Position numbers and translations under genes: made by a program. A model generated the notes under the pieces. That model saw only the letters and a program-made list of their open reading frames with translations, was not told the DNA's origin and made no database searches. A stretch of DNA of 64,000 nt from Vibrio barjaei (GTDB lineage Bacteria; Pseudomonadota; Gammaproteobacteria; Enterobacterales; Vibrionaceae): positions 558,001-622,000 of the forward strand of contig NZ_LQXO02000053.1 in NCBI RefSeq assembly GCF_001639065.2, in the 5' to 3' direction. Below, in pieces: positions 33,526 to 42,279 of the stretch (position 1 is its first letter; every line of letters begins with the position of its first letter).

Positions 33526-34197
33526 ATGAATCCTATGATAAAGAAGCTGCTCATCAATCTAATTTTGGTATTAGTCGGCGTTCCGATTCTGTTAGTCGTA
33601 TTCCTTAAGTTTCTTAATCCGCCAATTTGGGGATGGAAAGTGGCTCGTACCCTATTTCCACCGGAAGGTTATCCAACGCAAACCCTCCAGACATGGGTCC
33701 CTCTAGCTCAGATAAACCCCAACATGCCGCTCGCAGTTATTGCGTCAGAAGATCAGAATTTCCTTAATCACGTTGGTGTGGATTTTGGGGCCCTTTTTAG
33801 TGTTTTGGCCGAGAGTGGCAGCCCGTCTCGCGGCGCGAGTACCATTACTCAGCAAACCGCAAAAAACGTGTTCTTGTTTCCGAGCCAAACTTACATTCGA
33901 AAAGCTTATGAACTCTATATTGCGTTACTGCTCGAACTCATTTGGGGTAAAGAGCGCATTATGGAAGTGTATTTGAACGTTATTGAGTTTGGCCCTGGTA
34001 TTTATGGTGTAGAAGCAGCCAGTCAATACTACTTTGGCATCAGTGCCAACGGATTAAGTAAAGTTCAAGCCGCTCAACTCGCAGTAGTGCTGCCTAACCC
34101 TTATCGTATTAAGCCGACACCGATGTCAGATTACGTTAACAAGCGGACACACTGGGTAGTAAGTCAGATGAATAACCTAGGGGTCATCTCACTATAA
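33526..34197 (+). CDS. mtgA: Monofunctional peptidoglycan glycosyltransferase MtgA
   Basis: 223 residues, GT51. One N-terminal TM anchor (about 8-28), then the glycosyltransferase motifs AVIASEDQNFLNHVGVDF (catalytic Glu), RGASTITQQTAKNVFL, RKAYELYIALLLE and IMEVYLNVIEFGPGIYGVEAAS. It polymerises lipid II into glycan strands in the periplasm. Slightly shorter than E. coli MtgA but complete. Confidence 0.94.
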   Translation: MNPMIKKLLINLILVLVGVPILLVVFLKFLNPPIWGWKVARTLFPPEGYPTQTLQTWVPLAQINPNMPLAVIASEDQNFLNHVGVDFGALFSVLAESGSPSRGASTITQQTAKNVFLFPSQTYIRKAYELYIALLLELIWGKERIMEVYLNVIEFGPGIYGVEAASQYYFGISANGLSKVQAAQLAVVLPNPYRIKPTPMSDYVNKRTHWVVSQMNNLGVISL

Positions 34198-34202
34198 TTC
34201 AG

Positions 34203-35429
34203 TTAGCTATCAATGGTATCCATTTGTTTCGTTCCACCAGCGTAGCGTCTTATCTGGCTCATTAGCAGAACGGCGGCCATCAGCAAGGCGGATGCAATAT
34301 AGAAACTTCCTAGCGTCATTTGGCTAGTTACCCAGCGTTCAACCAGATACCCACCAAACACTCCTGCTATCACCATTTGAATTGAGCCGGATAACGCCGA
34401 CACTGCACCCGCGTTCTCTTTATGAGGACCAAGCAACAAAGCGATGGAAATCGGAAACGACAATCCTTGAGCAACAGTAAGCCAAGTAAAAGCGAACACA
34501 AGGTTAAATACCGTCATCTCAGTCATTAACAACCACACGCCAGATAATGACATAATGATAATGGCGAGGAACAAAATCCAGTTGTTAGAAAAATACCGAT
34601 TGAGGATATTGAGCGATACGCTTCCCATCATAAGACCTGCTGACGGAATAATCATTATCGTTCCATATTCTGCCGCAGTTAAACCAAGCTGATGCTGCAT
34701 TAAGAATGGAAACAAACTTAAAGAGACAACCGCACCTAGGTAACTGATCCAGTTGTAACTTGCACTGCCAATCACCTGAGGGTTAACAATTAACTTTGAA
34801 TAGCCATGGATCACTTCTGTCACTTTGAATTTACGAGGCTTATAAGGCAAGGTTTCCGGCAAGATGAACCAGCCTAGCGTGAAGATAGCTACCAAATATA
34901 CCAGGACGAAAACAAACACCGCTTCCCAGCTTAAATGAAACGCAATCCAGCCACCAAAGACAGGGGCAATAATGGGCATAACCGAAGCCGTCACCGAAAT
35001 ATAAGACAGCGCCTTGGTAAGCTGTTTTCCGTCATAGCTGTCACGAAGTACGCTTCGTCCTAATACGGAAGCGCTTCCAGCTCCTAGTCCCTGAAGCAAT
35101 CGACCTACTTCTAACGCGGTAAAGTGTTCATTTAAAGCGATACACAGCACTGTTCCGACTAGGTAAACTCCTTGCCCGAGGATAAACACGGGACGTCGGC
35201 CAATAGCATCGGACAAAGGACCATAAAAGAGTTGAGAAAGTCCGAAACCAACCAAAAACAGTGTCACGAGCATCTGAACATCCGCATGTCCAATCGATAG
35301 AGCTTCGCTAATGAGTGGCAGTGAAGGTAAGTAAATGCTCACGCCTACTTGACCCGTTGCGATGATCATCATCGCGAGCAACATAGGCGTTTTATTAAAA
35401 GATTTATTGTGTTTTCTATTCATACACAC
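34203..35429 (-). CDS. MFS multidrug exporter (Bcr/CflA-like)
   Basis: 408 residues with 12 TM segments. LFLVGFGLSQLFYGPLSDAIGRRPV is the TM2-loop signature, followed by LLQGLGAGSASVLGRSVLRDSYD, typical of the drug:H+ antiporter (12-spanner) group including Bcr and EmrD. Substrate unknown. It is divergent from a LysR regulator with an 83-bp spacer, the common arrangement for a regulated exporter. The start could be the third codon. Confidence 0.9.
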   Translation of the reverse strand: MCMNRKHNKSFNKTPMLLAMMIIATGQVGVSIYLPSLPLISEALSIGHADVQMLVTLFLVGFGLSQLFYGPLSDAIGRRPVFILGQGVYLVGTVLCIALNEHFTALEVGRLLQGLGAGSASVLGRSVLRDSYDGKQLTKALSYISVTASVMPIIAPVFGGWIAFHLSWEAVFVFVLVYLVAIFTLGWFILPETLPYKPRKFKVTEVIHGYSKLIVNPQVIGSASYNWISYLGAVVSLSLFPFLMQHQLGLTAAEYGTIMIIPSAGLMMGSVSLNILNRYFSNNWILFLAIIIMSLSGVWLLMTEMTVFNLVFAFTWLTVAQGLSFPISIALLLGPHKENAGAVSALSGSIQMVIAGVFGGYLVERWVTSQMTLGSFYIASALLMAAVLLMSQIRRYAGGTKQMDTIDS

Positions 35430-35512
35430 ATTCTATATTGCGTATGAATCATTGATAATACACTATAAAGGAAACAGAATACGTCCAAATAGGAAACAAT
35501 CTCGGAGCGCAT

Positions 35513-36403
35513 ATGGATTGGATATCGTGTATCAATACTTACATTCGTGTTGTCGAAGAAGGCAGTTTCAATGGTGCAGCCAGAAGACTGAATACTACCA
35601 GTTCAGCTATCAGCAAACGCGTCCACTGGCTTGAAGAACGTATCGGTGTCCAGCTTCTAAAAAGAACCACTCGCTCTGTCACGCAAACAGAAGCAGGCGC
35701 GCTTTTCTATCAACGTTCAAAAGATTCTCTTGATAGGTTTCAGTCCATCATTGACGAGACTCGCTCGGTCAATGAAACTCCGGCAGGATTGTTAAAAATA
35801 GGCGCAACCATCGCCGTCGGCTCCAAATTTTTGGTTCAGTATTTAAACGACTTTCTGACGCAATATCCTGACATTCGAATTCAGCTGACCACCACAATTC
35901 CCGGTCAGCTTCCAGATACCAACCTAGATGTATTTATTAGTCGCGAGCTCGAAACACTCAACAGTCTTAGCATGAGACAAACTTCATTATTTGAGCAACG
36001 AATCGGCTTTTATGCTGCGCCTTCCTACATCAAAGAGTTTGGCGCTCCTCAATCTATTGACGAACTCAAACAACATAACATCCTTATTTGGGGTGAGCGT
36101 CCACAACGAGAATACAAGATATCCAAAACACAACGCGTCATGTTGTCAGGAAATTTCGCTACCACTAACCCAGAAGCATTGTTTTATGCAGCCAAAAATG
36201 GGATGGGGGTATTAATCAGTAACGACATTATGATCAAAGAAGACGTCAAGTCTGGCGCTTTAGTTAGAGTTCTGCCCGAGATCCAAGCCTTGGATTCTAC
36301 TGTCTACGCCTATTACCCTAAACTGGATTATGAGCATACGAGAACCAAACTATTTTTGGACTATATCAAAATGCGTTTGGCTCAGTCGAACGAGGAAGGG
36401 TAA
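35513..36403 (+). CDS. LysR-family transcriptional regulator
   Basis: 296 residues. N-terminal winged HTH (about 3-60; VVEEGSFNGAARRLNTTSSAISKRVHWLEERIGVQLLKRTTRSV) and a substrate-binding effector domain (about 88-290). Divergent from the MFS exporter, which it probably controls. Effector unknown. Confidence 0.92.
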   Translation: MDWISCINTYIRVVEEGSFNGAARRLNTTSSAISKRVHWLEERIGVQLLKRTTRSVTQTEAGALFYQRSKDSLDRFQSIIDETRSVNETPAGLLKIGATIAVGSKFLVQYLNDFLTQYPDIRIQLTTTIPGQLPDTNLDVFISRELETLNSLSMRQTSLFEQRIGFYAAPSYIKEFGAPQSIDELKQHNILIWGERPQREYKISKTQRVMLSGNFATTNPEALFYAAKNGMGVLISNDIMIKEDVKSGALVRVLPEIQALDSTVYAYYPKLDYEHTRTKLFLDYIKMRLAQSNEEG

Positions 36404-36473
36404 GGCAATGGAAAAATCGCCAGCACTACCCTACTCTATACCAATTAAAAGAGAAAGCCAGCTCCCTTTTGGT

Positions 36474-36710
36474 TCAAGATGCACGAGTAAAGTGCATCTT
36501 TGATTTTTTCAGAGTCCTATCTAGTACGCCAATGGCCAAAGACAAACAAAAGAAGAACCAAACGAGCTGACCACCAATAACTAACCAACTGTTTTTCCAT
36601 TCAGATGCCGTGTAAACAATGAGTTGCATCCCCAGGAAATAAGCAATGATGCTCAAGAAAACCAAGGTAATAAACCAGAACACCATCAACAATGTTATCC
36701 ATTTAGGCAT
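36474..36710 (-). CDS. Two-span small membrane protein
   Basis: 78 residues with hydrophobic stretches at about 5-30 and 43-63 and a basic end. TTGGAG lies seven bases before the ATG, supporting a real gene. No family recognised. It overlaps, at its 3' end, a hairpin that may terminate the convergent LysR gene. Confidence 0.6.
   Translation of the reverse strand: MPKWITLLMVFWFITLVFLSIIAYFLGMQLIVYTASEWKNSWLVIGGQLVWFFFCLSLAIGVLDRTLKKSKMHFTRAS
36476..36500 (+). terminator. Hairpin with T run within the end of the convergent gene
   Basis: AAGATGCAC / GTGCATCTT (perfect 9 bp, 7-nt loop), then TGATTTTTTC on the plus strand. It may terminate the LysR transcript while encoding the last residues of the small membrane protein on the other strand. 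Confidence 0.55.
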
Positions 36711-36914
36711 AATTAAACTCCAATAAGTAATGAAAAATCCAAATATTCCTTATTGTCCTGCATAAATAGATCCACTTTAATTGTGGATATGTTCTTGTTC
36801 AGTTATTTCGAACTTCTCTCTCAGATTTAGTGGCTTTTCAGTCACTCTTCTTCTGATTAAACTGGACGCATTGTTTTGGAAGCGAAAGTGACTTCCCTAT
36901 AAAAGGATAACGAT

Positions 36915-37496
36915 ATGTCTAAAACTCTTGTTCTAAAATCCAGCATTCTAGGTGATTACTCTCAATCAAATCAGATCATTGATCAGGCTATTGAAGGTAA
37001 ATCCGACGTGATCATTCGTGACCTAGCCACTAATCCAGTACCAGTATTGAACATGGAAGTGGCAACAGCCCTTCGCAGCAATGGCGAGGACTTAGCGCCA
37101 GAACTTCAAGAGATTGTCAAACTTTCAGACGACCTCATTGAGGAACTTATAAGCGCAGACAAAGTAATTATTGCAGCACCGATGTACAACTTCATGATTC
37201 CAACTCAGCTTAAGAACTATTTTGATCTTATCGCTCGTGCTGGAGTGACGTTCACCTACACTGAAACAGGGCCTGTCGGTCTTATCCAAGAGAAAGAAGT
37301 GGTGGTATTGACCACTCGTGGTGGCATTCACAAAGATACACCTCGCAATAGTATGAATGATTATCTTGCTACGATTTTAGGATTCCTTGGTATGACGGAT
37401 GTTGAGTTCGTTTACGCCGAAGCACTAAACATGGGTGATGAACCTGCTGAAGAAAACCGTGCATCTGCACTAGAATCTCTGAGCGCACTAGTCTAG
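36915..37496 (+). CDS. azoR: FMN-dependent NADH-azoreductase
   Basis: 193 residues, flavodoxin-like fold. MSKTLVLKSSILGDYSQSN (FMN phosphate loop), APMYNFMIPTQLKNYFDLIARAGVTFTYTETGPVGL and TTRGG are AzoR signatures. A homodimeric FMN enzyme that reduces azo compounds and quinones with NADH in the cytosol, usually seen as protection against quinone or thiol stress. Single gene with an AAGGAT ribosome site. Confidence 0.95.
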   Translation: MSKTLVLKSSILGDYSQSNQIIDQAIEGKSDVIIRDLATNPVPVLNMEVATALRSNGEDLAPELQEIVKLSDDLIEELISADKVIIAAPMYNFMIPTQLKNYFDLIARAGVTFTYTETGPVGLIQEKEVVVLTTRGGIHKDTPRNSMNDYLATILGFLGMTDVEFVYAEALNMGDEPAEENRASALESLSALV

Positions 37497-37503
37497 TCAT
37501 TTT

Positions 37504-37546
37504 TGGTGAGTCAATTGAGCAAATGTAATGCTAATTGTACTCACCA
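37504..37546 (+). terminator. Long hairpin after azoR
   Basis: TGGTGAGT / ACTCACCA (37504-37511 with 37539-37546) extended by CAATT / AATTG with one bulge. It starts 8 bp after azoR; the following CTTAATTTC is weak as a T tract. Confidence 0.5.
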
Positions 37547-37657
37547 CTTAATTTCTCGCACTCTTTCGCCTTGGTTCCATACAAACCTATGACACTTCTC
37601 CACAGATATAACTATACGCCTGTGCAATAATTTATTTATCAATGAATTGGGGGAGCC

Positions 37658-38008
37658 GTGTTGGTCGTTTTTTTCTGCTTTTGTCTAAGCGCGTACTACT
37701 TAGTCGCCTTTCCAGGGGGTGTTCACGCCTACCGTAAAGGGGCGTTGAGTTGGGGAGATGCGTTTTTGCCCCTAATGGTCTTCGCTGCTTGGTCTGTACT
37801 GGCAGTGTTTGGCGTAGGTGCACAAAGCTTAGGGAACTTGATCGAGGTTATCTTGCTGCTCATTGCAGCCGTTTGTATGTTCTATTTCCGACTGATTTAC
37901 GTTCACAGATATCCGAGCAACCGCCTGCATTCACTCTATATGATGTATCTGATTATCACTGTGATAGTTATTCTGACCCGTGTTTTCTTTCCGCACATGG
38001 TGGAATAA
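37658..38008 (+). CDS. Small integral membrane protein, unknown
   Basis: 116 residues with about four hydrophobic segments (3-20, 36-55, 60-79, 92-109). It starts with GTG (or the adjacent TTG) right after GGGGGAG. No family recognised. The membrane topology and ribosome site make a real gene likely; the overlapping frame at 37750-38100 is not convincing. Confidence 0.6.
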   Translation: MLVVFFCFCLSAYYLVAFPGGVHAYRKGALSWGDAFLPLMVFAAWSVLAVFGVGAQSLGNLIEVILLLIAAVCMFYFRLIYVHRYPSNRLHSLYMMYLIITVIVILTRVFFPHMVE

Positions 38009-38106
38009 CACTGAAGATAGTATTAATCATTATTAATACTCTTAGAAACGACGTTCTAACAGCCATTCGTTATGGTAACTCATCACTTATATCATATTGA
38101 TTTCCC

Positions 38107-38298
38107 ATGAAACGTCTTTTCGCCCTTGCTATCGCCATAATCGTTGCCTTTGCCTTATTGAGCCCCAGCCATTATGTAACCAACCCTTGTCCTCAATCTC
38201 ACTTGGAGTCCATTCCAAAGTCATTTGACGATGCTCAGTTCCAACAGTTGATGAAACAAGCAGAGTATTGTTCGTCTTGCTCAAAAAGTCATACCTAG
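38107..38298 (+). CDS. Small secreted protein, hypothetical
   Basis: 63 residues. A signal-like start (MKRLFALAIAIIVAFALLSP) precedes a short mature part with three cysteines, two as CSSC. No good ribosome site is visible. Unknown function and modest confidence that it is expressed. Confidence 0.4.
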   Translation: MKRLFALAIAIIVAFALLSPSHYVTNPCPQSHLESIPKSFDDAQFQQLMKQAEYCSSCSKSHT

Positions 38299-38318
38299 CG
38301 TTGAAGTAAAGCTCAGTT

Positions 38319-38353
38319 AAAAAAATGGGCGCTCGAACTATGTCGATGCGCCC
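38319..38353 (-). terminator. Rho-independent terminator of hcp-hcr
   Basis: GGGCGC with TCGA, paired to TCGA with GCGCCC (one bulge), followed on the minus strand by ATTTTTTT. Confidence 0.85.
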
Positions 38354-38384
38354 TCCCAAAACAGTGCAAATTATCAACAGTTCG

Positions 38385-39404
38385 TCAGTTCAAGCTCACT
38401 TCTACATCCGATTTAATGGTACTGGAGCACGCCAGCACAAAGCCATTAGCTTTCTCTTCTTCAGTCAATGTTTCATAGCTGGTAGAGTCTACTTGTCCAA
38501 CTTTCACCTTACATTTACATGAGCCACAAATACCACTACGGCAAGCTGCAATAACCGGTACTCCTCCCTTCTCTAGAGCATCAATTAGCAGAGTTCCTTT
38601 ATCAGCCTCAAGCTCAACGCCAAAGTCAGGCACCGCCACTTTTACGACGCCCTCTTCCATGTCTACCGCAACATCAGTCGGCGTAAAACTTTCTTGATGG
38701 AACTCCGACATATCGAAGTTGGCTTGCTCCAGAGAAGATTTGACTACCTCCATAAAGCCCGTTGGACCACACAAATAAACGGTGCGTTCATGAAAGTCAG
38801 GAATTAACGACGTCAACCATTCAAGATTGATCAAACCTTGCGGAAAGTCTGTGCCAGAATTGTCTTCAAGCAGCATTTTTAGTGCAAAGTTATCGACCGT
38901 TTGGTTAAGCTCAACCAACCTATCAAAGTAAATTGCATCTTGTTTGCTCTTCGCAAGATGGAGAAATTCGATATTGACATCTACACTGTCCGTAAGCCAT
39001 TGATCGACCATGGACATGACAGGTGTGATACCACATCCCGCGCTGATCATTAGGACCTTGTTTTTGGGCTGACAGTCAATATTATTGAAATGACCAAGTG
39101 GTGCTAACGCTTCTACCTGAGCACCAACTTCAAGCTGCTCAACAATATGGTTTGACACCAAACCGCCTGCGACGCGCTTCACCGTGAATTTAAGCGTTTT
39201 ACTCCCCGGCACTGAACTAATTGAATAAGCTCGAAACGCTTTACTGCCATTAATATCAAAGCCAAGCGATGAGAATTGACCCGGTTTGAATTGAAATTCA
39301 GTCTCGCCGGACTGTGAAGCAAGTTCAAACGATACCGAATCTGGTGTTTCAAACCACTTTTTAGTACATGTCAGCTCTATCGTAGCTGATTGGGACCATG
39401 CCAT
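38385..39404 (-). CDS. hcr: NADH oxidoreductase Hcr (partner of Hcp)
   Basis: 339 residues from the ATG at 39404, which has AGAGGA eight bases upstream; the ATG at 39446 lacks one. FAD-binding ferredoxin reductase domain (RAYSISS, then the NAD-binding region ISAGCGITPVMSM) followed by a C-terminal plant-type 2Fe-2S domain (CRSGICGSCKCKV plus a later Cys). It passes electrons from NADH to Hcp. Downstream of hcp by 57 bp, same transcript. Confidence 0.93.
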   Translation of the reverse strand: MAWSQSATIELTCTKKWFETPDSVSFELASQSGETEFQFKPGQFSSLGFDINGSKAFRAYSISSVPGSKTLKFTVKRVAGGLVSNHIVEQLEVGAQVEALAPLGHFNNIDCQPKNKVLMISAGCGITPVMSMVDQWLTDSVDVNIEFLHLAKSKQDAIYFDRLVELNQTVDNFALKMLLEDNSGTDFPQGLINLEWLTSLIPDFHERTVYLCGPTGFMEVVKSSLEQANFDMSEFHQESFTPTDVAVDMEEGVVKVAVPDFGVELEADKGTLLIDALEKGGVPVIAACRSGICGSCKCKVKVGQVDSTSYETLTEEEKANGFVLACSSTIKSDVEVSLN

Positions 39405-39460
39405 TACATCATTCCTCTGAGTAAGAAATGGCGCCTTAAACGCCATTTCTAGTACCTTTT

Positions 39461-41122
39461 CTACGCTGCCAAAATCGTCTTTAAGTCATTTTCCACGGTG
39501 GAAATACCACGCATATCAAACTTCTCTTGTAGAATGCTAAGCAGGTTATCTGTCAGGAATGCAGGAGCCGTTGGGCCGGTATAAATGCCTTTAACGCCCA
39601 AAGCAAAGAGCGTCAGCAAGATCACAATCGCTTTTTGCTCAAACCAAGATAGGACGAGAGTCAGTGGCAATTCATTAATGCCACAATCAAACTCCTCAGC
39701 AAGCGCTAATGCCAATTGGATAGCAGAGTAAGCATCATTACACTGACCCACATCCAAAAGGCGAGGAATACCATTGATGTCACCAAACTGGTTTTTGTTG
39801 AAGCGGAACTTACCACACGCTAATGTCAGAATAACGCTATCTTCCGGAGCTTGAGCAGTAAAGTCACTGTAGTAGCTACGCTCTGCCTTGTCGCCATCAC
39901 AACCACCAACCAAGAAGAAATGCTTGATTGCGCCCGCTTTCACCTGCTCGACAACAGCTGGGGCTGCTTGCATTAGCGCATTGCGACCAAAACCAACCGT
40001 GATCATGTGTTCAATTTCGTCATGCTGGAAGCCGTCGTGCGCAAGTGCACATTCAATCACTTGACTGAAATCGTCCCCTTCAATATGAGCAACACCAGGC
40101 CAACCTACAATGCTGCGCGTGAACAGGCGATCAGCATATTGGCCGACATTAGGGTTCAGCAAGCAGTTAGACGTCATGACAATCGCACCAGGGAAATTAG
40201 CAAACTCTTTTTGCTGGTTCTGCCAGGCGCTGCCGTAGTTACCGACTAGATGAGGATACTTTTTAAGCTCTGGATACGCGTGAGCTGGGAGCATCTCACC
40301 ATTGGTGTAGACGTTAATGCCTTTTCCTTCTGTTTGTTGAAGGATTTTCTCTAAGTCATGAAGGTCGTGACCAGAGACTAGAATACAGTGGCCTTTTACC
40401 GTTTTAACGTTAACTTGAGTCGGCTCAGGATGACCGAAGGTTTCCGTTTCACCTTTATCTAACATTTCCATGATCTTGTAGTTCATAAGACCAATTTGCA
40501 TCGAGGTGTTCAGTAATGGTTCTAAATCGACAGGGTCAGTCCCTAACCAAGCCATAATTTGGTGGTACTCACCATAGACAGCTTCATCTTTTTGAGAGAG
40601 CACACGAGCGTGCTCAAGGTAGGCGGCTGCGCCCTTAAGACCATAAAGACATAGCAAACGAAGACCAATCACGTCTTCATGTAGACTATCGTGACCACGG
40701 TTTACCGCAGCAGTCGGAGCAAATTCCAATAGCGCTTGTTTTGTAGTTGGTAGGTCAAACTGAGCTGCTGGAGAAAGTTCATCAATCGCGATGCCTTGTA
40801 CTAAAGAGGCCGCTTGAACTTGTTCTTGAAGACGCGCTTTGTATGTTGCCGCTAAATTGGCAAGCTCGATGATACGCTCAGGGTCGAAGTTAACGTTGGT
40901 TAATGTAGAGAAGAACGCTCTAGGTGCCCATTGGTCGATTTCTTGATCTACGATACCAAACTTACGACCTTGATCGGCCCAGAATGAAACCCCTTGAAGG
41001 GTATACACTAATACGTCTTGTAGGTCAGAAACTTCAGACGTTTTGCCACACATACCTTGAGTATAAGAACACCCTTTAGCAACAGGGGTTTGAATAGTTT
41101 GTTCGCATTGAATACAGAACAT
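39461..41122 (-). CDS. hcp: Hybrid cluster protein Hcp (hydroxylamine/NO reductase)
   Basis: 553 residues. The N-terminal MFCIQCEQTIQTPVAKGCSY stretch and the next Cys in GMCGKT give the four-cysteine cluster. The hybrid 4Fe-2S-2O cluster ligands lie in SGHDLHDLE, NGEMLPAHAYPEL, SNCLLNP, VGGCDGDK and GQCNDAYSA. Hcp reduces nitric oxide or hydroxylamine and makes S-nitrosylation-competent species under anaerobic nitrosative stress. It is upstream of its reductase hcr; an inverted repeat in the promoter suggests repressor control. Confidence 0.96.
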   Translation of the reverse strand: MFCIQCEQTIQTPVAKGCSYTQGMCGKTSEVSDLQDVLVYTLQGVSFWADQGRKFGIVDQEIDQWAPRAFFSTLTNVNFDPERIIELANLAATYKARLQEQVQAASLVQGIAIDELSPAAQFDLPTTKQALLEFAPTAAVNRGHDSLHEDVIGLRLLCLYGLKGAAAYLEHARVLSQKDEAVYGEYHQIMAWLGTDPVDLEPLLNTSMQIGLMNYKIMEMLDKGETETFGHPEPTQVNVKTVKGHCILVSGHDLHDLEKILQQTEGKGINVYTNGEMLPAHAYPELKKYPHLVGNYGSAWQNQQKEFANFPGAIVMTSNCLLNPNVGQYADRLFTRSIVGWPGVAHIEGDDFSQVIECALAHDGFQHDEIEHMITVGFGRNALMQAAPAVVEQVKAGAIKHFFLVGGCDGDKAERSYYSDFTAQAPEDSVILTLACGKFRFNKNQFGDINGIPRLLDVGQCNDAYSAIQLALALAEEFDCGINELPLTLVLSWFEQKAIVILLTLFALGVKGIYTGPTAPAFLTDNLLSILQEKFDMRGISTVENDLKTILAA

Positions 41123-41220
41123 AATGAGGACTCCAGTGTTTTAATTCGCGCCTTGGTACTTTGCCAAAGCTGATTATTCCTGAAGTCTCTATAGCATAAC
41201 ATGTGCCAATTTTTATCTTA

Positions 41221-41254
41221 TTGTAATTAAAGGCATTTAACACAAAAATTACAA
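41221..41254. promoter_or_regulatory. Inverted repeat in the hcp promoter
   Basis: TTGTAATT (41221-41228) and AATTACAA (41247-41254), perfect 8-bp arms separated by 18 bp, about 100 bp upstream of hcp. Likely a regulator site. It does not match the FNR consensus, and NsrR fits only poorly. Confidence 0.4.
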
Positions 41255-41318
41255 TTAAAACAGTCATTTAGACACAGGCAAAAATCACACACCTTATACA
41301 CACCTGTGTCATTATGAC

Positions 41319-42059
41319 CTACATCACATCGAGAAAACGATTCTCCATTTCAACTTCTTGAAGTTTCATGAGTTTTAGTGCGGTTTTCATATGTTTCTGC
41401 ATGACTTTATAAGCCATTTCAGAATCACCAACTCTCAATGCCTCGATTAATGAAAGTTGACTATCGATACCAGTGCGCCAGAGATCGTAATTTTCTGGCT
41501 CATAAAGCTTCTTATAGATTGTCATATCTGACAACATTTGAGCAGTAAACCGAATAACCAGTTTTAATAACTCATTGGAGGAAAAACTTGCCAAAATACG
41601 ATGGAATTCAATCGACGCTAAGTGATGCTCTCGCTCTTCATAAATGTCACGAGGTGGCTCAGCATACAATTTGGTTTGGTCTTTTAGCTCTTTGAGCTGA
41701 TTCGATGTCAGTTTACCCGCTAAACTGGCGGCAAGTTGTGGCTCTAATGCGAGACGTAGCTGATACAAATCTTCAATTGAAGTCTCCTTGAAGAATAGGT
41801 AGTTACTCAACAACATTTGTGCTTTTTCTTCAGAGACTTCGGAAACAAAGGCGCCACCTTTGGGACCCGTTTTTGTCTGCAACAGTCCCTGAGCATCTAA
41901 TAATCGCATCGCTTCGCGCACTGTACTTTTTGAGGCGTCGAACATTTCCATCACTTCCACTTCATTAGGAAGTCTATCCCCTGGCTGAAGCTTCTGTTCC
42001 ACAATCCATTTTTTAATAGCTGACGCTACGTTTTCAGTTCGTCGTTTTTTGACGGTCAA
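41319..42059 (-). CDS. GntR-family (FCD domain) transcriptional regulator
   Basis: 246 residues. N-terminal winged HTH (about 5-75; PGDRLPNEVEVMEMFDASKSTVREAMRLLDAQGLLQTKTGPKGGAFV) and C-terminal FCD metal/ligand-binding domain (about 95-235) with histidines in HHLASIEFHRIL. FadR-type regulators of this group usually repress a neighbouring catabolic operon until an organic-acid ligand binds. It faces the M20 hydrolase gene across 220 bp that contains two perfect palindromes. Confidence 0.92.
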   Translation of the reverse strand: MTVKKRRTENVASAIKKWIVEQKLQPGDRLPNEVEVMEMFDASKSTVREAMRLLDAQGLLQTKTGPKGGAFVSEVSEEKAQMLLSNYLFFKETSIEDLYQLRLALEPQLAASLAGKLTSNQLKELKDQTKLYAEPPRDIYEEREHHLASIEFHRILASFSSNELLKLVIRFTAQMLSDMTIYKKLYEPENYDLWRTGIDSQLSLIEALRVGDSEMAYKVMQKHMKTALKLMKLQEVEMENRFLDVM

Positions 42060-42196
42060 AAGACACCTCTATTTTTACTCGATTTCACTGTCTACGGTAA
42101 CCGAAACTCCCTGTCGGGTGAAGTAGTTACCTCAAAACAGGCGGTTATCAGCACTCAATATCGTTACAAATCATACTCACAAAACCGACGACATCG

Positions 42197-42226
42197 ATTG
42201 CATTTATCATGATAAATAGTGTATTT
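42197..42226 (+). promoter_or_regulatory. Candidate promoter of the hydrolase operon
   Basis: TTGCAT (42197-42202), 18-bp spacer, TATTTT (42221-42226). Operator 1 fills the spacer and operator 2 lies just after the -10, the layout of a repressed promoter. Confidence 0.5.
42201..42216. promoter_or_regulatory. Operator 1 for the GntR regulator
   Basis: ATTTATCATGATAAAT, a perfect 16-bp palindrome. Identical to operator 2; centres are 30 bp apart, about three helical turns, so two dimers would sit on the same face of the DNA. Confidence 0.75.
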
Positions 42227-42230
42227 TGCG

Positions 42231-42246
42231 AATTTATCATGATAAA
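42231..42246. promoter_or_regulatory. Operator 2 for the GntR regulator
   Basis: Second perfect copy of ATTTATCATGATAAAT, 33 bp upstream of the hydrolase start codon. Confidence 0.75.
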
Positions 42247-42279
42247 TAAGTAAACGCAGCATCAAAAACGAGAATAAAT

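Noticed and set aside
37750..38100. 116-codon frame overlapping the small membrane protein gene
   Set aside because: The other frame (37658-38008) has a ribosome site and membrane-helix periodicity; this one has neither.
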